A DNA stretch of 64,000 nucleotides from Spiribacter salinus M19-40 (GCF_000319575.2 NC_021291.1:248001-312000), one strand, 5' to 3'. Positions 40,969-50,035 are shown, counted from the first letter of the stretch. Notes: generated by a model not told the origin, from the sequence alone. A program made the numbers and translations.

Positions 40969-42089
40969 GGGGATGATTCTACCGCGTTTGCCATCGCTGC
41001 CGGGTTCTCGAGAATGCGGGGTGTCACAAAGACCAGCAGCTCGCTGCGGTCGTCCACGCGCACGCGGCGCTGGAATAGCCCACCCACACCGGGCAGATCA
41101 GCGAGGATGGGTACCCGCCGCAGGCCCGTACGCCGGGTTTGTTCAAAAACGCCGCCGAGGACAACGGTCTCACCATCGGCGACCAAAACGTTGGTGCGCA
41201 CCGACTGGGTATTGATCGCCGGGCCGTCGGGCGTCTCCTCACCGCGGCTATCCTGATTAACGGCGAGGGCGAGCTGGATGTGGTTATCCGGCGTGATCTG
41301 TGGTGTAACGACCAGGCCCAGCACCGCCTCGCGAAACGCGATGCTGGTCGCTCCGCTGGAGGTCGCCTGTTCAAACGGGATCTGGACACCCTGCTTGATT
41401 TCGGCGCGTTGATGGCTCGCGGTTACCACCCGCGGACTGGAGACAATTTCTCCCCGGTTCTCGCTCTCCATGGCGGAGAGCTCGAGTTGCAAGAGATAGC
41501 TGCCAACCTTGCCAATGGCGATACCGGCTGAGCCGGCGGCGTTGCCGGCAGGTAGATCCACCAGTAGGCCGTCGGCATCGCGCGTGCCACCCAGCTGGAA
41601 GGTGATGTCACCGAAACTTTTCTCGCGGCGGGCGCCGAAGCGCACGCCCAGTTCATCGCTGAAATCGTCGCTGGCAATCACGATTCGGGCCTCGATCAAC
41701 ACCTGACGGACTGGAATATCCAGGCGCTTGATCAGGGCCTGCGCCGCGGCAAGCTGTGCTGGACTGCCGGTGACCACCAGGGTGTTGGTTCGGGTGTCGA
41801 CGCGGGCGCTCTCGGCGTCGATCAACGGGAGCAGGCTGTCGCCCTGCGCGTATTTCAGCGGAATAAAGCGGGTGAGGGCGTCGTTGCCCACAGGGGCTGG
41901 GGTGTCGGCCGCGCCGGTGTCTGGCGTGTTCTCCAGGGCCTCGATTTGCTCTAGGAGCTCCTCGAGTGCCATGTCACGGACATCAATGCGCATGGGCTCA
42001 TCCGCCAGGGCAGTCGATACCCCGACAAGGCTCATCAGCACGAGCAGGTAGCCGGCCATCCGTTGGGTCAGCGATCTGGGCAGGGCCAT
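40965..42089 (-). CDS. pilQ: Type IV pilus secretin PilQ, short form
   Basis: 374 residues from the ATG at 42089, 7 bases after GGAG. A signal peptide (1-28, ending ALA) is followed by only a remnant of the N0 region, one N1/secretin-TonB-type repeat (about 75-130, IPLKYAQGDSLLPLIDAESARVD onward), and the secretin barrel ending in RSELLVFVTPRIL. Usual PilQ is about 650-750 residues with two AMIN peptidoglycan-binding domains and N0 that are missing here. The barrel blocks QVLIEARIVIA, VLGLVVTPQITP and VLGGVFEQTRR are intact, so a gate could still form. It forms the outer-membrane pore of the pilus or DNA-uptake machine. Confidence 0.88.
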   Translation of the reverse strand: MALPRSLTQRMAGYLLVLMSLVGVSTALADEPMRIDVRDMALEELLEQIEALENTPDTGAADTPAPVGNDALTRFIPLKYAQGDSLLPLIDAESARVDTRTNTLVVTGSPAQLAAAQALIKRLDIPVRQVLIEARIVIASDDFSDELGVRFGARREKSFGDITFQLGGTRDADGLLVDLPAGNAAGSAGIAIGKVGSYLLQLELSAMESENRGEIVSSPRVVTASHQRAEIKQGVQIPFEQATSSGATSIAFREAVLGLVVTPQITPDNHIQLALAVNQDSRGEETPDGPAINTQSVRTNVLVADGETVVLGGVFEQTRRTGLRRVPILADLPGVGGLFQRRVRVDDRSELLVFVTPRILENPAAMANAVESSP

Positions 42090-43030
42090 GGGCATGCTCC
42101 TGAGGACTGGCGCTTCCTAAGCGGAAGGTTGATGGGTGAAGTGCCCGGTTCGGCGCCGGCTGAGCGAACCGCTGTGAGTCTCAGCGACGTCGCCCCGATC
42201 TGATCGACCTGCAGGCGTGGGGCATTCGGCGTTGTTGGCGTGATCCGGTCACCGGTCTGTAGCCGGTGGATCTGGCCATTGAGGTCGCGGATCAGTGCCC
42301 AGATGCGGCTGCCGTGAGTGATCCGGCCCAGATAATGCGGCCATGACGCCGCCTGGGGCGTGTTTTGGTCCTCAGCGCTCGCAAAGGGGTTTTGCGCAAG
42401 GGCGTCCGAGCGAGTGACTTTCTGCTGATCCGGCACCGGTGGTTGGATTAGTGAGGGCACTGTCGTGTCGATTGGTCGCCAGTGCGCGGCGAGGTCAGCG
42501 CGCAAGCGCACCCCTTCATGCACGTCCTGTTGATTGACGGGCTCTAGATCGAATCGCCTGAGAGTGATAAGGCGCGGTTGATGGGAGAGTTGCAGCAAAA
42601 AATCCACGATGCCGGCCCAGCTCCCCTGGAGCGTGGCGCTGATCGGTACGTACGGATCTTCAGCGTTTGTGACGGCGATGTTGGGCGCGAAGCGTTCGAT
42701 GACGAGCTCCGCCTCACGGGCCTCTGTGGCGAGGGCGGCCAATGTTGCCGACGGGTCTGGCTCGCCGGGCAAAAAGACCGGGCTGTCGGCCAGACGTGCC
42801 TGCAGCTGCGCATAGGTCTCGTTCAGGGTTGGGCCGCTGGCGAGGCGGTCACGCTGAGCCTCCAGCGTTTCGGTGAGATCACGGGTCTGGAGGCGGGCAT
42901 CGGCCAGAGTCGTGCGTGCGGGTTCGAATAGCCACCAGGATCCAGCCAGCAGCCCGGCGGCCAGTGCGCCCAGTCCACACAGCGCCATCGTGAGACGGCT
43001 TCGCGGGGGTTGCGGCTGTGTTATCGCCAT
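42068..43030 (-). CDS. PilO-PilP fusion, type IV pilus alignment protein
   Basis: 320 residues. Residues 1-190 are PilO: one transmembrane helix (about 13-33), a coiled coil (about 40-75), and a ferredoxin-like periplasmic domain with YVPISATLQGSWAGIVDFLLQLSHQPRLI. Residues about 205-310 are PilP: the NPFAS linker start, then YLGRITHGSRIWALIRDLNG, QIHRLQTGDRI and closing strands of the HR/GspC-like domain. PilP is normally a separate lipoprotein; here the lipobox is gone because PilO's membrane helix anchors it. The gene ends 22 bases into the pilQ start codon region. No frameshift is needed, so this is a real single protein. Confidence 0.85.
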   Translation of the reverse strand: MAITQPQPPRSRLTMALCGLGALAAGLLAGSWWLFEPARTTLADARLQTRDLTETLEAQRDRLASGPTLNETYAQLQARLADSPVFLPGEPDPSATLAALATEAREAELVIERFAPNIAVTNAEDPYVPISATLQGSWAGIVDFLLQLSHQPRLITLRRFDLEPVNQQDVHEGVRLRADLAAHWRPIDTTVPSLIQPPVPDQQKVTRSDALAQNPFASAEDQNTPQAASWPHYLGRITHGSRIWALIRDLNGQIHRLQTGDRITPTTPNAPRLQVDQIGATSLRLTAVRSAGAEPGTSPINLPLRKRQSSGACPWPCPDR

Positions 43031-43566
43031 TGTGCCTCAGCGACCAGTTCGAAATGCCGGCGTGTGGTGGAGCGGGCCGGTCCGCTATGGAGCGTTGTGA
43101 TGCGGGCTGAGGTGAAGGTTTTCGATGCCGCGAGGGCCCTGGTGTAGGCGGTCAAGGCGTCCGATGATCCTGTCTTGCCGGCGATGGTGAGGCCCTTGTC
43201 GGTGCTGGAGAGACGATCCAGGCTAACGGGACCGGGTCGTGCTGAGAGCGCCGTTTCGATGGCGGAGAAGCGCGCGTGACGGGTGGCTTCCAGCGTTTCG
43301 ATGGCAGCGAGATGGTCCTCAAGGGCGCTCACGGCGATCTCCAGCCGATCCAGCTCGACCAGCGCAGTGGCACCCGCGTCAATTTCCCTCGCCAGCGGGT
43401 TGTGTCGCGCACGCTCGGCATTGATCTGCCCCTCAAGGGCTCGGGTCGCCATGAACATCACGGCCAGGCCGATCCCAGCCAGTGTCCCCATCTGCATCAG
43501 AAAACGCCGCTTCAGTCGACGGTCCTGGCGCGCCCGCCAATCGAGCAGGTTAACGCCAGTGGGCAT
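43021..43566 (-). CDS. pilN: Type IV pilus assembly protein PilN
   Basis: 181 residues from the ATG at 43566 (GGAG 6 bases upstream). MPTGVNLLDWRARQDRRLKRRF is the conserved cytoplasmic tail whose NLLDWR element binds PilM. One transmembrane helix follows (about 31-46), then a coiled coil and a ferredoxin-like periplasmic domain. Overlaps pilM by 17 bases and the PilO-PilP gene by 10 bases. Confidence 0.92.
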   Translation of the reverse strand: MPTGVNLLDWRARQDRRLKRRFLMQMGTLAGIGLAVMFMATRALEGQINAERARHNPLAREIDAGATALVELDRLEIAVSALEDHLAAIETLEATRHARFSAIETALSARPGPVSLDRLSSTDKGLTIAGKTGSSDALTAYTRALAASKTFTSARITTLHSGPARSTTRRHFELVAEAQWR

Positions 43567-44509
43567 CGGGATCTCCGGCGTGGAGGGCAAGACCTGTCGC
43601 GGTGCTCAGCCGATTGCTGGCGCGATTCAATGCGGCGTGATCCACGTGTTGCGACGGCGTCACCCGAGTGAGTGGGTCGAGCATGGTAACGGCGAGCTTC
43701 AGGGAGTCGGTGAGGGTCTCGCACAGTGACGAGTGAGCCCGGCCCCCTGTGATGTGCAGGCCATCCAGCGGCCGCGCATCGTGGCTGCCTTGATAGACAG
43801 CAACGGCGCGTCTACAGGCGACGATCCACTGCTCGGCGTCGGTGATATCGTCGAATGCCTGCGATTGTCGATGAACGGGCTCCTCATCGGCGATTACACT
43901 AAAGCGTAAGGACTGCTGACCGGCATCGAGCAGGCCAATGGTTTGCGATGCCGGTGCCTGCGGTAGACGACGGTGAAGGCGTGCCAGTGCATGGTCTTCG
44001 ATATCCACGAGCGTGCCGTGCAGGCCTGCCGCGCGCAGCAGGGCCAGGCGCTGATCGATGAGCTTCCGGCGTGTGGCCACCAGCAGTACATCGACCTCGC
44101 TGTTGACCGTGGCTGGGTCGGACGCGACTCGAAAATCGGTGTAGAGGGTGTGGCGAGGTTGATGGAGCAGCTCATCCAGCGCCAAAGCAACATGCCCAGC
44201 CATGGCCCGGTCAGTGAGACCGGCTGGGACACGCAGATACCGTGAGATCGCTGCGGCGGCAGGAATGGCCAGCGCGATTTGGCGAGTGTGCGGGCTCGCC
44301 TGGCGCACGGCTTTGCGCAGGCTGGGCGCCAGCGCTTTCGGGTCCGTGAGCTCGCCCTCCCGGATCGCCGCGGCTGGCAGAGGCACCAGACTGAATCCAG
44401 TCAGCCGCGGAGGCTGATGGGAGGGGTCAAGCGCGACGGCCTTGATGGCCGTCGCACCCAGGTCGACACCGACAACGCGGCGCTGGCCCCAGTGAGGTAA
44501 TTTCGGCAT
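43550..44509 (-). CDS. pilM: Type IV pilus assembly ATPase-like protein PilM
   Basis: 319 residues from the ATG at 44509, which gives MPKLPHWGQRRVVGVDLGAT; upstream in-frame starts would overlap the ponA leader. Actin/FtsA-like fold: the phosphate-1 loop is GVDLGATAIKAVAL, the phosphate-2 loop is in IGLLDAGQQSLRFSV, and the adenosine loop is LHITGGRAHSS. It binds the PilN tail on the inner face of the membrane. Somewhat shorter than the usual 350. First gene of the operon, divergent from ponA; no strong ribosome site. Confidence 0.9.
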   Translation of the reverse strand: MPKLPHWGQRRVVGVDLGATAIKAVALDPSHQPPRLTGFSLVPLPAAAIREGELTDPKALAPSLRKAVRQASPHTRQIALAIPAAAAISRYLRVPAGLTDRAMAGHVALALDELLHQPRHTLYTDFRVASDPATVNSEVDVLLVATRRKLIDQRLALLRAAGLHGTLVDIEDHALARLHRRLPQAPASQTIGLLDAGQQSLRFSVIADEEPVHRQSQAFDDITDAEQWIVACRRAVAVYQGSHDARPLDGLHITGGRAHSSLCETLTDSLKLAVTMLDPLTRVTPSQHVDHAALNRASNRLSTATGLALHAGDPDAHWR

Positions 44510-44526
44510 CCAACGAAGCGGGCCGG

Positions 44527-44535
44527 TGGTATACT
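44527..44535 (+). promoter_or_regulatory. Candidate extended -10 promoter for ponA
   Basis: TG-G-TATACT, an extended -10 element 36 bases before the ponA ATG; transcription would start near 44542. No -35 is evident. The element sits in the 61-base pilM/ponA divergent gap. Confidence 0.5.
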
Positions 44536-44570
44536 GCCGGGGTATCGGTTTCCCATGAGCAAGGGCTTTA

Positions 44571-46979
44571 ATGTCACGTATCATCAGGCGCTTCCTGCAG
44601 TTTCTGACCGGCCTCGCGGCGCTTGCCCTTCTCGGATTCGGCGGACTTATCGTGGCTTACATTGCCCTCGCGCCGACGCTGCCGAGCGTCGAAGAGGTCC
44701 GTAACGTTGAGCTTCAGGTGCCGTTGCGCGTTTACACCGCCGATGGCCAGCTCATCGATGAGTTCGGTGAGATGTGGCGGACCCCGGTTGAGCTCGAAGC
44801 GGTCCCGGAGACCCTTAAGCAGGCCTTTATTGCGGCCGAAGATCGGCGCTATCGGGAACACCCAGGGGTAGATTATCAAGGGCTGACGCGGGCGGTTTGG
44901 TACCTGGTTCGCACTGGTGAAAAAGGCCCTGGCGGCAGCACAATCACGATGCAGCTCGCCCGCAATCTCTTTCTCACTTCGGAGCGGACCTATCTGCGCA
45001 AGCTGCGCGAGATCTTTCTCGCCCTGCGCATCGAGCGGCAGCTCGACAAGGATACGATCCTCGAGCTCTACCTGAATAAGATCTATCTGGGCCAGCGCGC
45101 CTATGGTGTGGCGGCGGCAGCCGATGTCTATTACGGACGACCGCTCGCCGAGCTGACCCTGGCGCAGCAGGCGATGATTGCGGGACTGCCCAAGGCACCG
45201 TCGGCCTGGAATCCGATTGCCGATGCGGAACGCGCCAGGGAGCGTCGTGCCTATGTGCTCGAGCGCATGCTGGATACCGGCTATATCGATCAGGCCCGCT
45301 ATGACCTGGCCATGGCCGCGCCGCTGACGGCTGAGCGCCATCGTCGTGAGCGTGAGGCCTCTGCACCCTATGTCGCCGAGATGGCTCGGGACTGGGCAAC
45401 CGACCGATACGGACGGGAGGAGGCGTACACCGGTGGCTATCAGGTGTTTACCACGATGACCGCGGAGCGGCAGGCGGATGCCCGCAAGGCGGTACGGCGG
45501 GGCCTGCATGAATATGACGAGCGACACGGCTATCGCGGGCCGTTGGATCGCCTCGACGTCCCAGCGCTAGATGAGGAAGCGGAGCCGCTATTTGAACGGC
45601 TGAGTGAATACCCGAGCCCGGGCGCGCTTGAAGTGGGCTATGTCAGCGGCGTTGGCGAGCAGAGCGCGACGATCCTGACCGCCACCGGTCAGACGATCGA
45701 GCTCAGCTGGTCGGGTATGCGCTGGGCTCGGGAGCAGCTGGGCCGCAACGCGATGGGCCCCAATCCTGAGACGGCGGATGACATTCTGAGCGAGGGCGAC
45801 GTGGTCTATCTACGTCAGGCGGGTGGTGACTGGCGCCTTGCCCAAGTGCCAGAGCCGCAGGCCGGCCTGGTCTCTCTGTCGCCACAGGATGGCCGTATCG
45901 AGGCGATCGTGGGCGGCTATGATTTTTCGTTGAGTAAATTCAATCGGGCGCTGCAGGCGGAGCGCCAGCCTGGGTCTGCCTTCAAGCCGTTGGTCTACTC
46001 CGCGGCGCTTGAGAACGGACTAACGCCGGCGACCTTAATCAACGACTCGCCGGTGGTGTTTGCTGATGTCTCGCTGGAGGATGTCTGGCGTCCGGAAAAT
46101 TACAGTGGCCGTGTCTTTGGCCCGACCCGGCTGCGCGAGGCGCTGATTAACTCTCGTAACCTTGTCTCGATTCGAGTGCTTCGACAGATCGGGGTGCAGG
46201 ACGCGATCCGTCATATCGAAAAGCTCGGAATACCGGGCGATCAGCTGCCACGCAATCTCTCGCTTGCCCTTGGTTCGGGGGAGGTAACCCCCGTAGAGCT
46301 GGCCGGGGCCTACACCGCCTTTGCGAACGGCGGGTATGGCGTGACCCCGTATTTCATCGATCGGGTGGTTGAGAACGGCGAGGGGGTCATCTATCGGGCG
46401 TATCCGGATCGCGCAATCTCTGCCTCCGAGATGGCACCGGCGCGGCCTTCTGAGGTTGGTCCACAGCGCCCGGATGCGCGGCCCGCAGAGCGTGTCATCG
46501 ATGAGCGCACAGCCTGGCAGATGCGCTCGATGCTTCAGGACGTGGTGCGTGAGGGGACGGGGCGCTCGGCCCTTCAATTGGGACGCGCGGATCTGGCGGG
46601 CAAGACGGGGACGACGAATGACCAGCAAGATGCCTGGTTCTCCGGGTTCGGCGGTGACCTGGTCACGACGGCCTGGGTCGGTTTTGACGAGCTGCAGACG
46701 CTTGGTCGGTATGAAACGGGTGGGCGGGCCGCACTGCCGGTCTGGATCCATTTCATGGGCGCCGCGCTGAAAGGCCGGCCAGAGACCGAATGGTCCCGGC
46801 CAGCAGGCCTCGTTACCGTGCGGATTGATCCTGAGACCGGCCAGCGCACCGATAGCGACGATGAGCAGGCCATCTTTGAGACCTTCCGAGAGGAGAATCT
46901 GCCCAAGCGTGGCACCGAGGCCGATGAAGAGGATGTCTCGGATGGCCGCAGCGGTGGTGATGGCACACCGATCTTCTAA
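44571..46979 (+). CDS. mrcA: Penicillin-binding protein 1A
   Basis: 802 residues, a bifunctional class A PBP. One membrane helix (about 8-31) anchors it. The glycosyltransferase (GT51) domain has E90 in AAEDRRYREHPGVD and RNLFLTSERTYLRKLREI. A linker/OB-like region follows (about 260-400). The transpeptidase has the nucleophile S469 in GSAFKPLVY, SRN in the second motif and K678 in GKTGTTND. It polymerises and cross-links peptidoglycan. ponA divergent from pilM is a conserved gammaproteobacterial arrangement. The C-terminal 60 residues are acidic and poorly conserved. Confidence 0.95.
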   Translation: MSRIIRRFLQFLTGLAALALLGFGGLIVAYIALAPTLPSVEEVRNVELQVPLRVYTADGQLIDEFGEMWRTPVELEAVPETLKQAFIAAEDRRYREHPGVDYQGLTRAVWYLVRTGEKGPGGSTITMQLARNLFLTSERTYLRKLREIFLALRIERQLDKDTILELYLNKIYLGQRAYGVAAAADVYYGRPLAELTLAQQAMIAGLPKAPSAWNPIADAERARERRAYVLERMLDTGYIDQARYDLAMAAPLTAERHRREREASAPYVAEMARDWATDRYGREEAYTGGYQVFTTMTAERQADARKAVRRGLHEYDERHGYRGPLDRLDVPALDEEAEPLFERLSEYPSPGALEVGYVSGVGEQSATILTATGQTIELSWSGMRWAREQLGRNAMGPNPETADDILSEGDVVYLRQAGGDWRLAQVPEPQAGLVSLSPQDGRIEAIVGGYDFSLSKFNRALQAERQPGSAFKPLVYSAALENGLTPATLINDSPVVFADVSLEDVWRPENYSGRVFGPTRLREALINSRNLVSIRVLRQIGVQDAIRHIEKLGIPGDQLPRNLSLALGSGEVTPVELAGAYTAFANGGYGVTPYFIDRVVENGEGVIYRAYPDRAISASEMAPARPSEVGPQRPDARPAERVIDERTAWQMRSMLQDVVREGTGRSALQLGRADLAGKTGTTNDQQDAWFSGFGGDLVTTAWVGFDELQTLGRYETGGRAALPVWIHFMGAALKGRPETEWSRPAGLVTVRIDPETGQRTDSDDEQAIFETFREENLPKRGTEADEEDVSDGRSGGDGTPIF

Positions 46980-46989
46980 CAGGAGTGCA

Positions 46990-47607
46990 ATGACCATGGC
47001 ACGGGGTAAGGCGAGTCGTGACTCGCGCATGCGCGAGCGGCTCATTCAGGAAGCAGCCAAAATCATGGCGACCGAGGGCGTTGAGGATTTTTCGCTCGCC
47101 AAGCGCAAGGCGGCCTTCCACCTTGGGGCGCCGGGGACGACGAATTTGCCCCAGAATCGTGAGATTCAGGCGGCGCTGCAGGACTACCAGCGCCTGTTTG
47201 GCGGGGTGCGCCAGCAATCGGCGCTGCAGACCCTACGGGAGGCTGCGCTGGAGGCGATGACTTTCTTTGCGCCATTCAGACCGCGCCTGGCTGGATCCGT
47301 GCTGGATGGCACAGCTGGCCCGGAAAGTGCGGTCGACCTGCACTGTTTTGCCGATATCCCCGAGGACGTCGTGCTCTTTTTGCTTGATCAGGAGATCCCG
47401 TTCGAGACTGAAGAGCGCCGGATGCGTTTCGACGATGAGTACGCCTTCGTGCCCATGCACCGGTTCATGGCCGGCGACATTGAGATCAAATTAACCGTGT
47501 TTGATGAGCTGGCATTGCGCCATCCACCGCGCAGCCCGGTCGACGGCCGGCCGATGCGCCGGGCCAGTCGTGGCGCGGTGGAGGCGTTGATGGACGGCGA
47601 CGCCTAG
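46990..47607 (+). CDS. Uncharacterised 205-residue protein with TetR-like N-terminal helix
   Basis: The ATG at 46990 follows AGGAG by 4 bases. Residues 12-40 ([21 protein letters not shown]) look like the first helices of a TetR-type helix-turn-helix but without the rest of that fold. The middle contains [23 protein letters not shown] and the end has [20 protein letters not shown], a pattern I remember from conserved gammaproteobacterial proteins sometimes listed as nucleotidyltransferase-like. I see no nucleotidyltransferase GS-D-D signature. Function unknown. Cotranscribed with ponA, 10 bases downstream; its end overlaps gltA by 4 bases. Confidence 0.7.
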   Translation: MTMARGKASRDSRMRERLIQEAAKIMATEGVEDFSLAKRKAAFHLGAPGTTNLPQNREIQAALQDYQRLFGGVRQQSALQTLREAALEAMTFFAPFRPRLAGSVLDGTAGPESAVDLHCFADIPEDVVLFLLDQEIPFETEERRMRFDDEYAFVPMHRFMAGDIEIKLTVFDELALRHPPRSPVDGRPMRRASRGAVEALMDGDA

Positions 47608-48902
47608 CGGCGACGGTGAAGCGGAACGTAATCGCGTCGGGCCGGGCCGGTATAAAGCTGGCGCGGCCGGCCGATACGCTGTTCCGGGTCGGAAAGCATC
47701 TCCATCCACTGCGCGATCCAGCCCGGTGTGCGGCCAATGGCGAAGAGGACCGTGAAGAATTCTTTCGGGATCCCGAGTGCCCGGTAAATAATCCCGGAGT
47801 AGAAGTCCACATTCGGGTAGAGCTTGCGCTCGACGAAGTAGTCATCAGCCAGGGCAATTTCCTCGAGCCGCATGGCGAGCTCGAGCTGTGGGTCGTTACC
47901 GACGCCGAGTTCGTCCAGAACTTCGTGGCAGGTCTTGCGAATGATCGTAGCGCGAGGGTCGTAGTTTTTATAAACCCGATGCCCGAAGCCCATCAGACGG
48001 AACGGGTCGTTCTTGTCTTTGGCTTTCTCAATGTATTTCGGTACCTGATCCACGGTGCCGATTTCGCTGAGCATGTTCAGCACCGCCTCATTGGCGCCGC
48101 CGTGAGCCGGCCCCCACAGTGCAGCACACCCTGAGCTGATGGCGGCAAACGGGTTGGCGCCCGTGCTGCCCGCCAATCGCACAGTCGAGGTGCTGGCGTT
48201 CTGTTCATGGTCGGCATGCAGGATCAGCAGCTGATCAAGCGCCCGTTCAGCGACTGGATTGATTTCAAAGTCTTCGCTCGGCCGTGCGAAGAGCATGTTC
48301 AGGAGGTTGCCCGTGTACGACAGTCGGTTGAGCGGATGCACAAAGGGCTCGCCGACCATGTGCTTGAACGCGGCCGCAGCAATCGTGGGCATCTTGGCGA
48401 TAATCCGATAGGCGCACAGCAGCCGGTTATCCGGATCATTGATATCGATCGTGTCGTGATAGAACGCCGACAGGGAGCCGACAACGCCGGTGAGCATAGC
48501 CATCGGATGGGCGTTGTAGTGAAAGCCATTGAAAAAGATCCGCAGGCTTTCATTCACCATGGTGTGGTGGGTGATGGACGTTTCGAAATGCGCCAGCTCG
48601 GTTTTGGTCGGCAAATCACCGTGAATGAGCAGGCGGGCGACCTCGAGAAACGAGCTCTGCTCAGCGAGCTGTTCGATGGGGTAGCCACGGTAGAGCAGAA
48701 TACCCTGATCACCATCGATGAAGGTGATGTCACTCTGGCAGCTGCCGGACGTGCTGTAGCCCGGGTCATAGGTGAAGTAGCCAAGCTCCGAGTGCAGCGT
48801 GCGAATGTCGATCAGATCGGGGCCATGTGTGCCGCTGCGGACGGGCATCTCGGCCTGCTTGCCAGTTGCGTTATCGTTAATGGTGACAGTTTTGTCGGCC
48901 AT
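47604..48902 (-). CDS. gltA: Citrate synthase, type II
   Basis: 432 residues, the hexameric NADH-sensitive type seen in gram-negative bacteria. [20 protein letters not shown] is the family N-terminal beta region, [15 protein letters not shown] and [15 protein letters not shown] hold active-site histidines (in HADHEQ), and [16 protein letters not shown] includes the catalytic His, with the Asp in [14 protein letters not shown]. It starts 107 bases after rpmE2 and opens the citrate cycle. Confidence 0.97.
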   Translation of the reverse strand: MADKTVTINDNATGKQAEMPVRSGTHGPDLIDIRTLHSELGYFTYDPGYSTSGSCQSDITFIDGDQGILLYRGYPIEQLAEQSSFLEVARLLIHGDLPTKTELAHFETSITHHTMVNESLRIFFNGFHYNAHPMAMLTGVVGSLSAFYHDTIDINDPDNRLLCAYRIIAKMPTIAAAAFKHMVGEPFVHPLNRLSYTGNLLNMLFARPSEDFEINPVAERALDQLLILHADHEQNASTSTVRLAGSTGANPFAAISSGCAALWGPAHGGANEAVLNMLSEIGTVDQVPKYIEKAKDKNDPFRLMGFGHRVYKNYDPRATIIRKTCHEVLDELGVGNDPQLELAMRLEEIALADDYFVERKLYPNVDFYSGIIYRALGIPKEFFTVLFAIGRTPGWIAQWMEMLSDPEQRIGRPRQLYTGPARRDYVPLHRRR

Positions 48903-49009
48903 GGCTCGACTCCCTGGTGGCGCCAGAGACTGGCGGACTGTGGGGCATCGCTTAACACGGTGACGGGCGGAGTTACCGCTCCAGGGCCCGTCTCAGGCTG
49001 GGCAGGGCT

Positions 49010-49273
49010 TCAGCCCTTGCCGCCCTTCGCCATTGCGCCGTAACGACGCCGGAACTGATCCACCCGGCCGCCACTCGAGAGGACGCGCTGTTTGCCGGTG
49101 TAGAACGGGTGACTGGCGCTCGAGATCTCAACTTTTACAAGCGGATACTCTTTGCCGTCTTCCCATTTAATGGTCTCTCCCGTCTGCACGGTCGACCGCG
49201 TCAGAAAGGAGAAGTCCGAGGAGATGTCCTGAAACACAACCGGACGATATTCGGGGTGGATGTCTTTTTTCAT
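49010..49273 (-). CDS. rpmE2: Ribosomal protein L31, type B (zinc-independent)
   Basis: 87 residues. [16 protein letters not shown] is the type B signature start and [29 protein letters not shown] the conserved end. The protein has no cysteines, so it cannot bind zinc as the type A form (CxxC) does. In many bacteria the type B form replaces the zinc form under zinc limitation and is controlled by Zur; here it may be the only copy, which I cannot judge. Promoter and palindrome lie upstream. Confidence 0.95.
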   Translation of the reverse strand: MKKDIHPEYRPVVFQDISSDFSFLTRSTVQTGETIKWEDGKEYPLVKVEISSASHPFYTGKQRVLSSGGRVDQFRRRYGAMAKGGKG

Positions 49274-49308
49274 GATGCTTCCCGACAGACTGGAAATCAG
49301 AGCGCGGT

Positions 49309-49346
49309 ATCATAGGGCGTCGCCGCGATCTGTACAAGTGACTTGT
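49309..49346 (-). promoter_or_regulatory. Candidate rpmE2 promoter with palindromic operator
   Basis: Minus-strand -35 TTGTAC (49337-49332), 17-bp spacer, -10 TATGAT (49314-49309, 5 of 6). The perfect dyad ACAAGT-G-ACTTGT at 49334-49346 overlaps the -35, a position suited to a repressor. It does not match the classical gammaproteobacterial Zur box; the regulator is unknown. Confidence 0.45.
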
Positions 49347-49447
49347 TGCAATGCGTGCCGGCGCGGACGGTTGCTGTGAGGCTGGTGCACGTTGCTCGCG
49401 AGCGGTAGGATCACGACTTTCGCGGGCTTACCGAACGGGATCGATCG

Positions 49448-49825
49448 ATGTACACCGGCCTCAAACATCTCCACACCACCGTAGCGACACTCACCATCCT
49501 GCTGTTCCTGCTCAAAGGGTTCTGGCTGGTGACCGGGTCGGCCATGCTTGAAAAGCGCTGGGCGAAGATCGCGCCCCATGTTGTCAATGGCCTGCTGCTG
49601 ATTACGGCACTGGGGACGGCGTGGATTGGTTGGAACTGGCCGCTTGTGCCACACGGCTGGATTACCGCCAAGGCGATTGCATTGGTGGCCTACATTGCGC
49701 TTGGCATTATTGCCGTCAAACCGGGGCGCCCGGTCGCGGTGCGGGTTCTGGCCTTTGCGGGTGCCGTGGCCGTCTACGGCTACATCGTTATGGTGGCACT
49801 CTGGAAGCAGCCCCTCCCGGTCTGA
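49448..49825 (+). CDS. SirB2-family inner-membrane protein
   Basis: 125 residues with four hydrophobic helices (about 8-28, 44-64, 72-90 and 96-116). The start MYTGLKHLHTTVATLTILLFLLKGFW with a histidine pair in the first helix and WITAKAIALVAYIALGIIA in the third match the SirB2 family, whose members were named for an effect on Salmonella invasion genes. Their biochemical role is not established. The 174 bases upstream are otherwise empty apart from the rpmE2 control region. Confidence 0.82.
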   Translation: MYTGLKHLHTTVATLTILLFLLKGFWLVTGSAMLEKRWAKIAPHVVNGLLLITALGTAWIGWNWPLVPHGWITAKAIALVAYIALGIIAVKPGRPVAVRVLAFAGAVAVYGYIVMVALWKQPLPV

Positions 49826-49855
49826 CTGGTCACCGGATCGCCGTTGGCCGCGGTG

Positions 49856-50035
49856 CTAGTCATCATCCCGCCGGGGGGTCAGAACCGGACCGTCGGTGGT
49901 GACTTCAAGATGGCACTCGATGGGCCGGCAGCAGACGATGCAATCCTCGATGTAGTCCTGATCGCCCGCCGAGGTGTCAACCAGCGTGGTGAATGCCTCG
50001 CCGCAGTACGGGCAGGTGATCGTCAGCTCATCCAT
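49856..50035 (-). CDS. CPXCG-motif cysteine-rich small protein
   Basis: 59 residues, read directly from the sequence. It begins MDELTITCPYCGEAFTTLVD with the CPYCG motif (Cys 8 and 11), then DCIVCCRPIECHLEV (Cys 32, 35, 36 and 41) and an acidic end DGPVLTPRRDDD. Two CxxC pairs suggest a zinc ribbon. Small proteins with this CPXCG motif are known in proteobacteria but have no assigned function. The ATG lies just past the hemW stop (two bases between), so translation is coupled to hemW. Converges with the SirB2 gene over a 30-base gap. Confidence 0.85.
   Translation of the reverse strand: MDELTITCPYCGEAFTTLVDTSAGDQDYIEDCIVCCRPIECHLEVTTDGPVLTPRRDDD

Noticed and set aside
49003-49018. Hairpin AGGGCT-TC-AGCCCT at the rpmE2 stop codon, considered as a terminator
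   Set aside because: The stem is only 6 bp, it spans the stop codon and is not followed by a T run on the minus strand.
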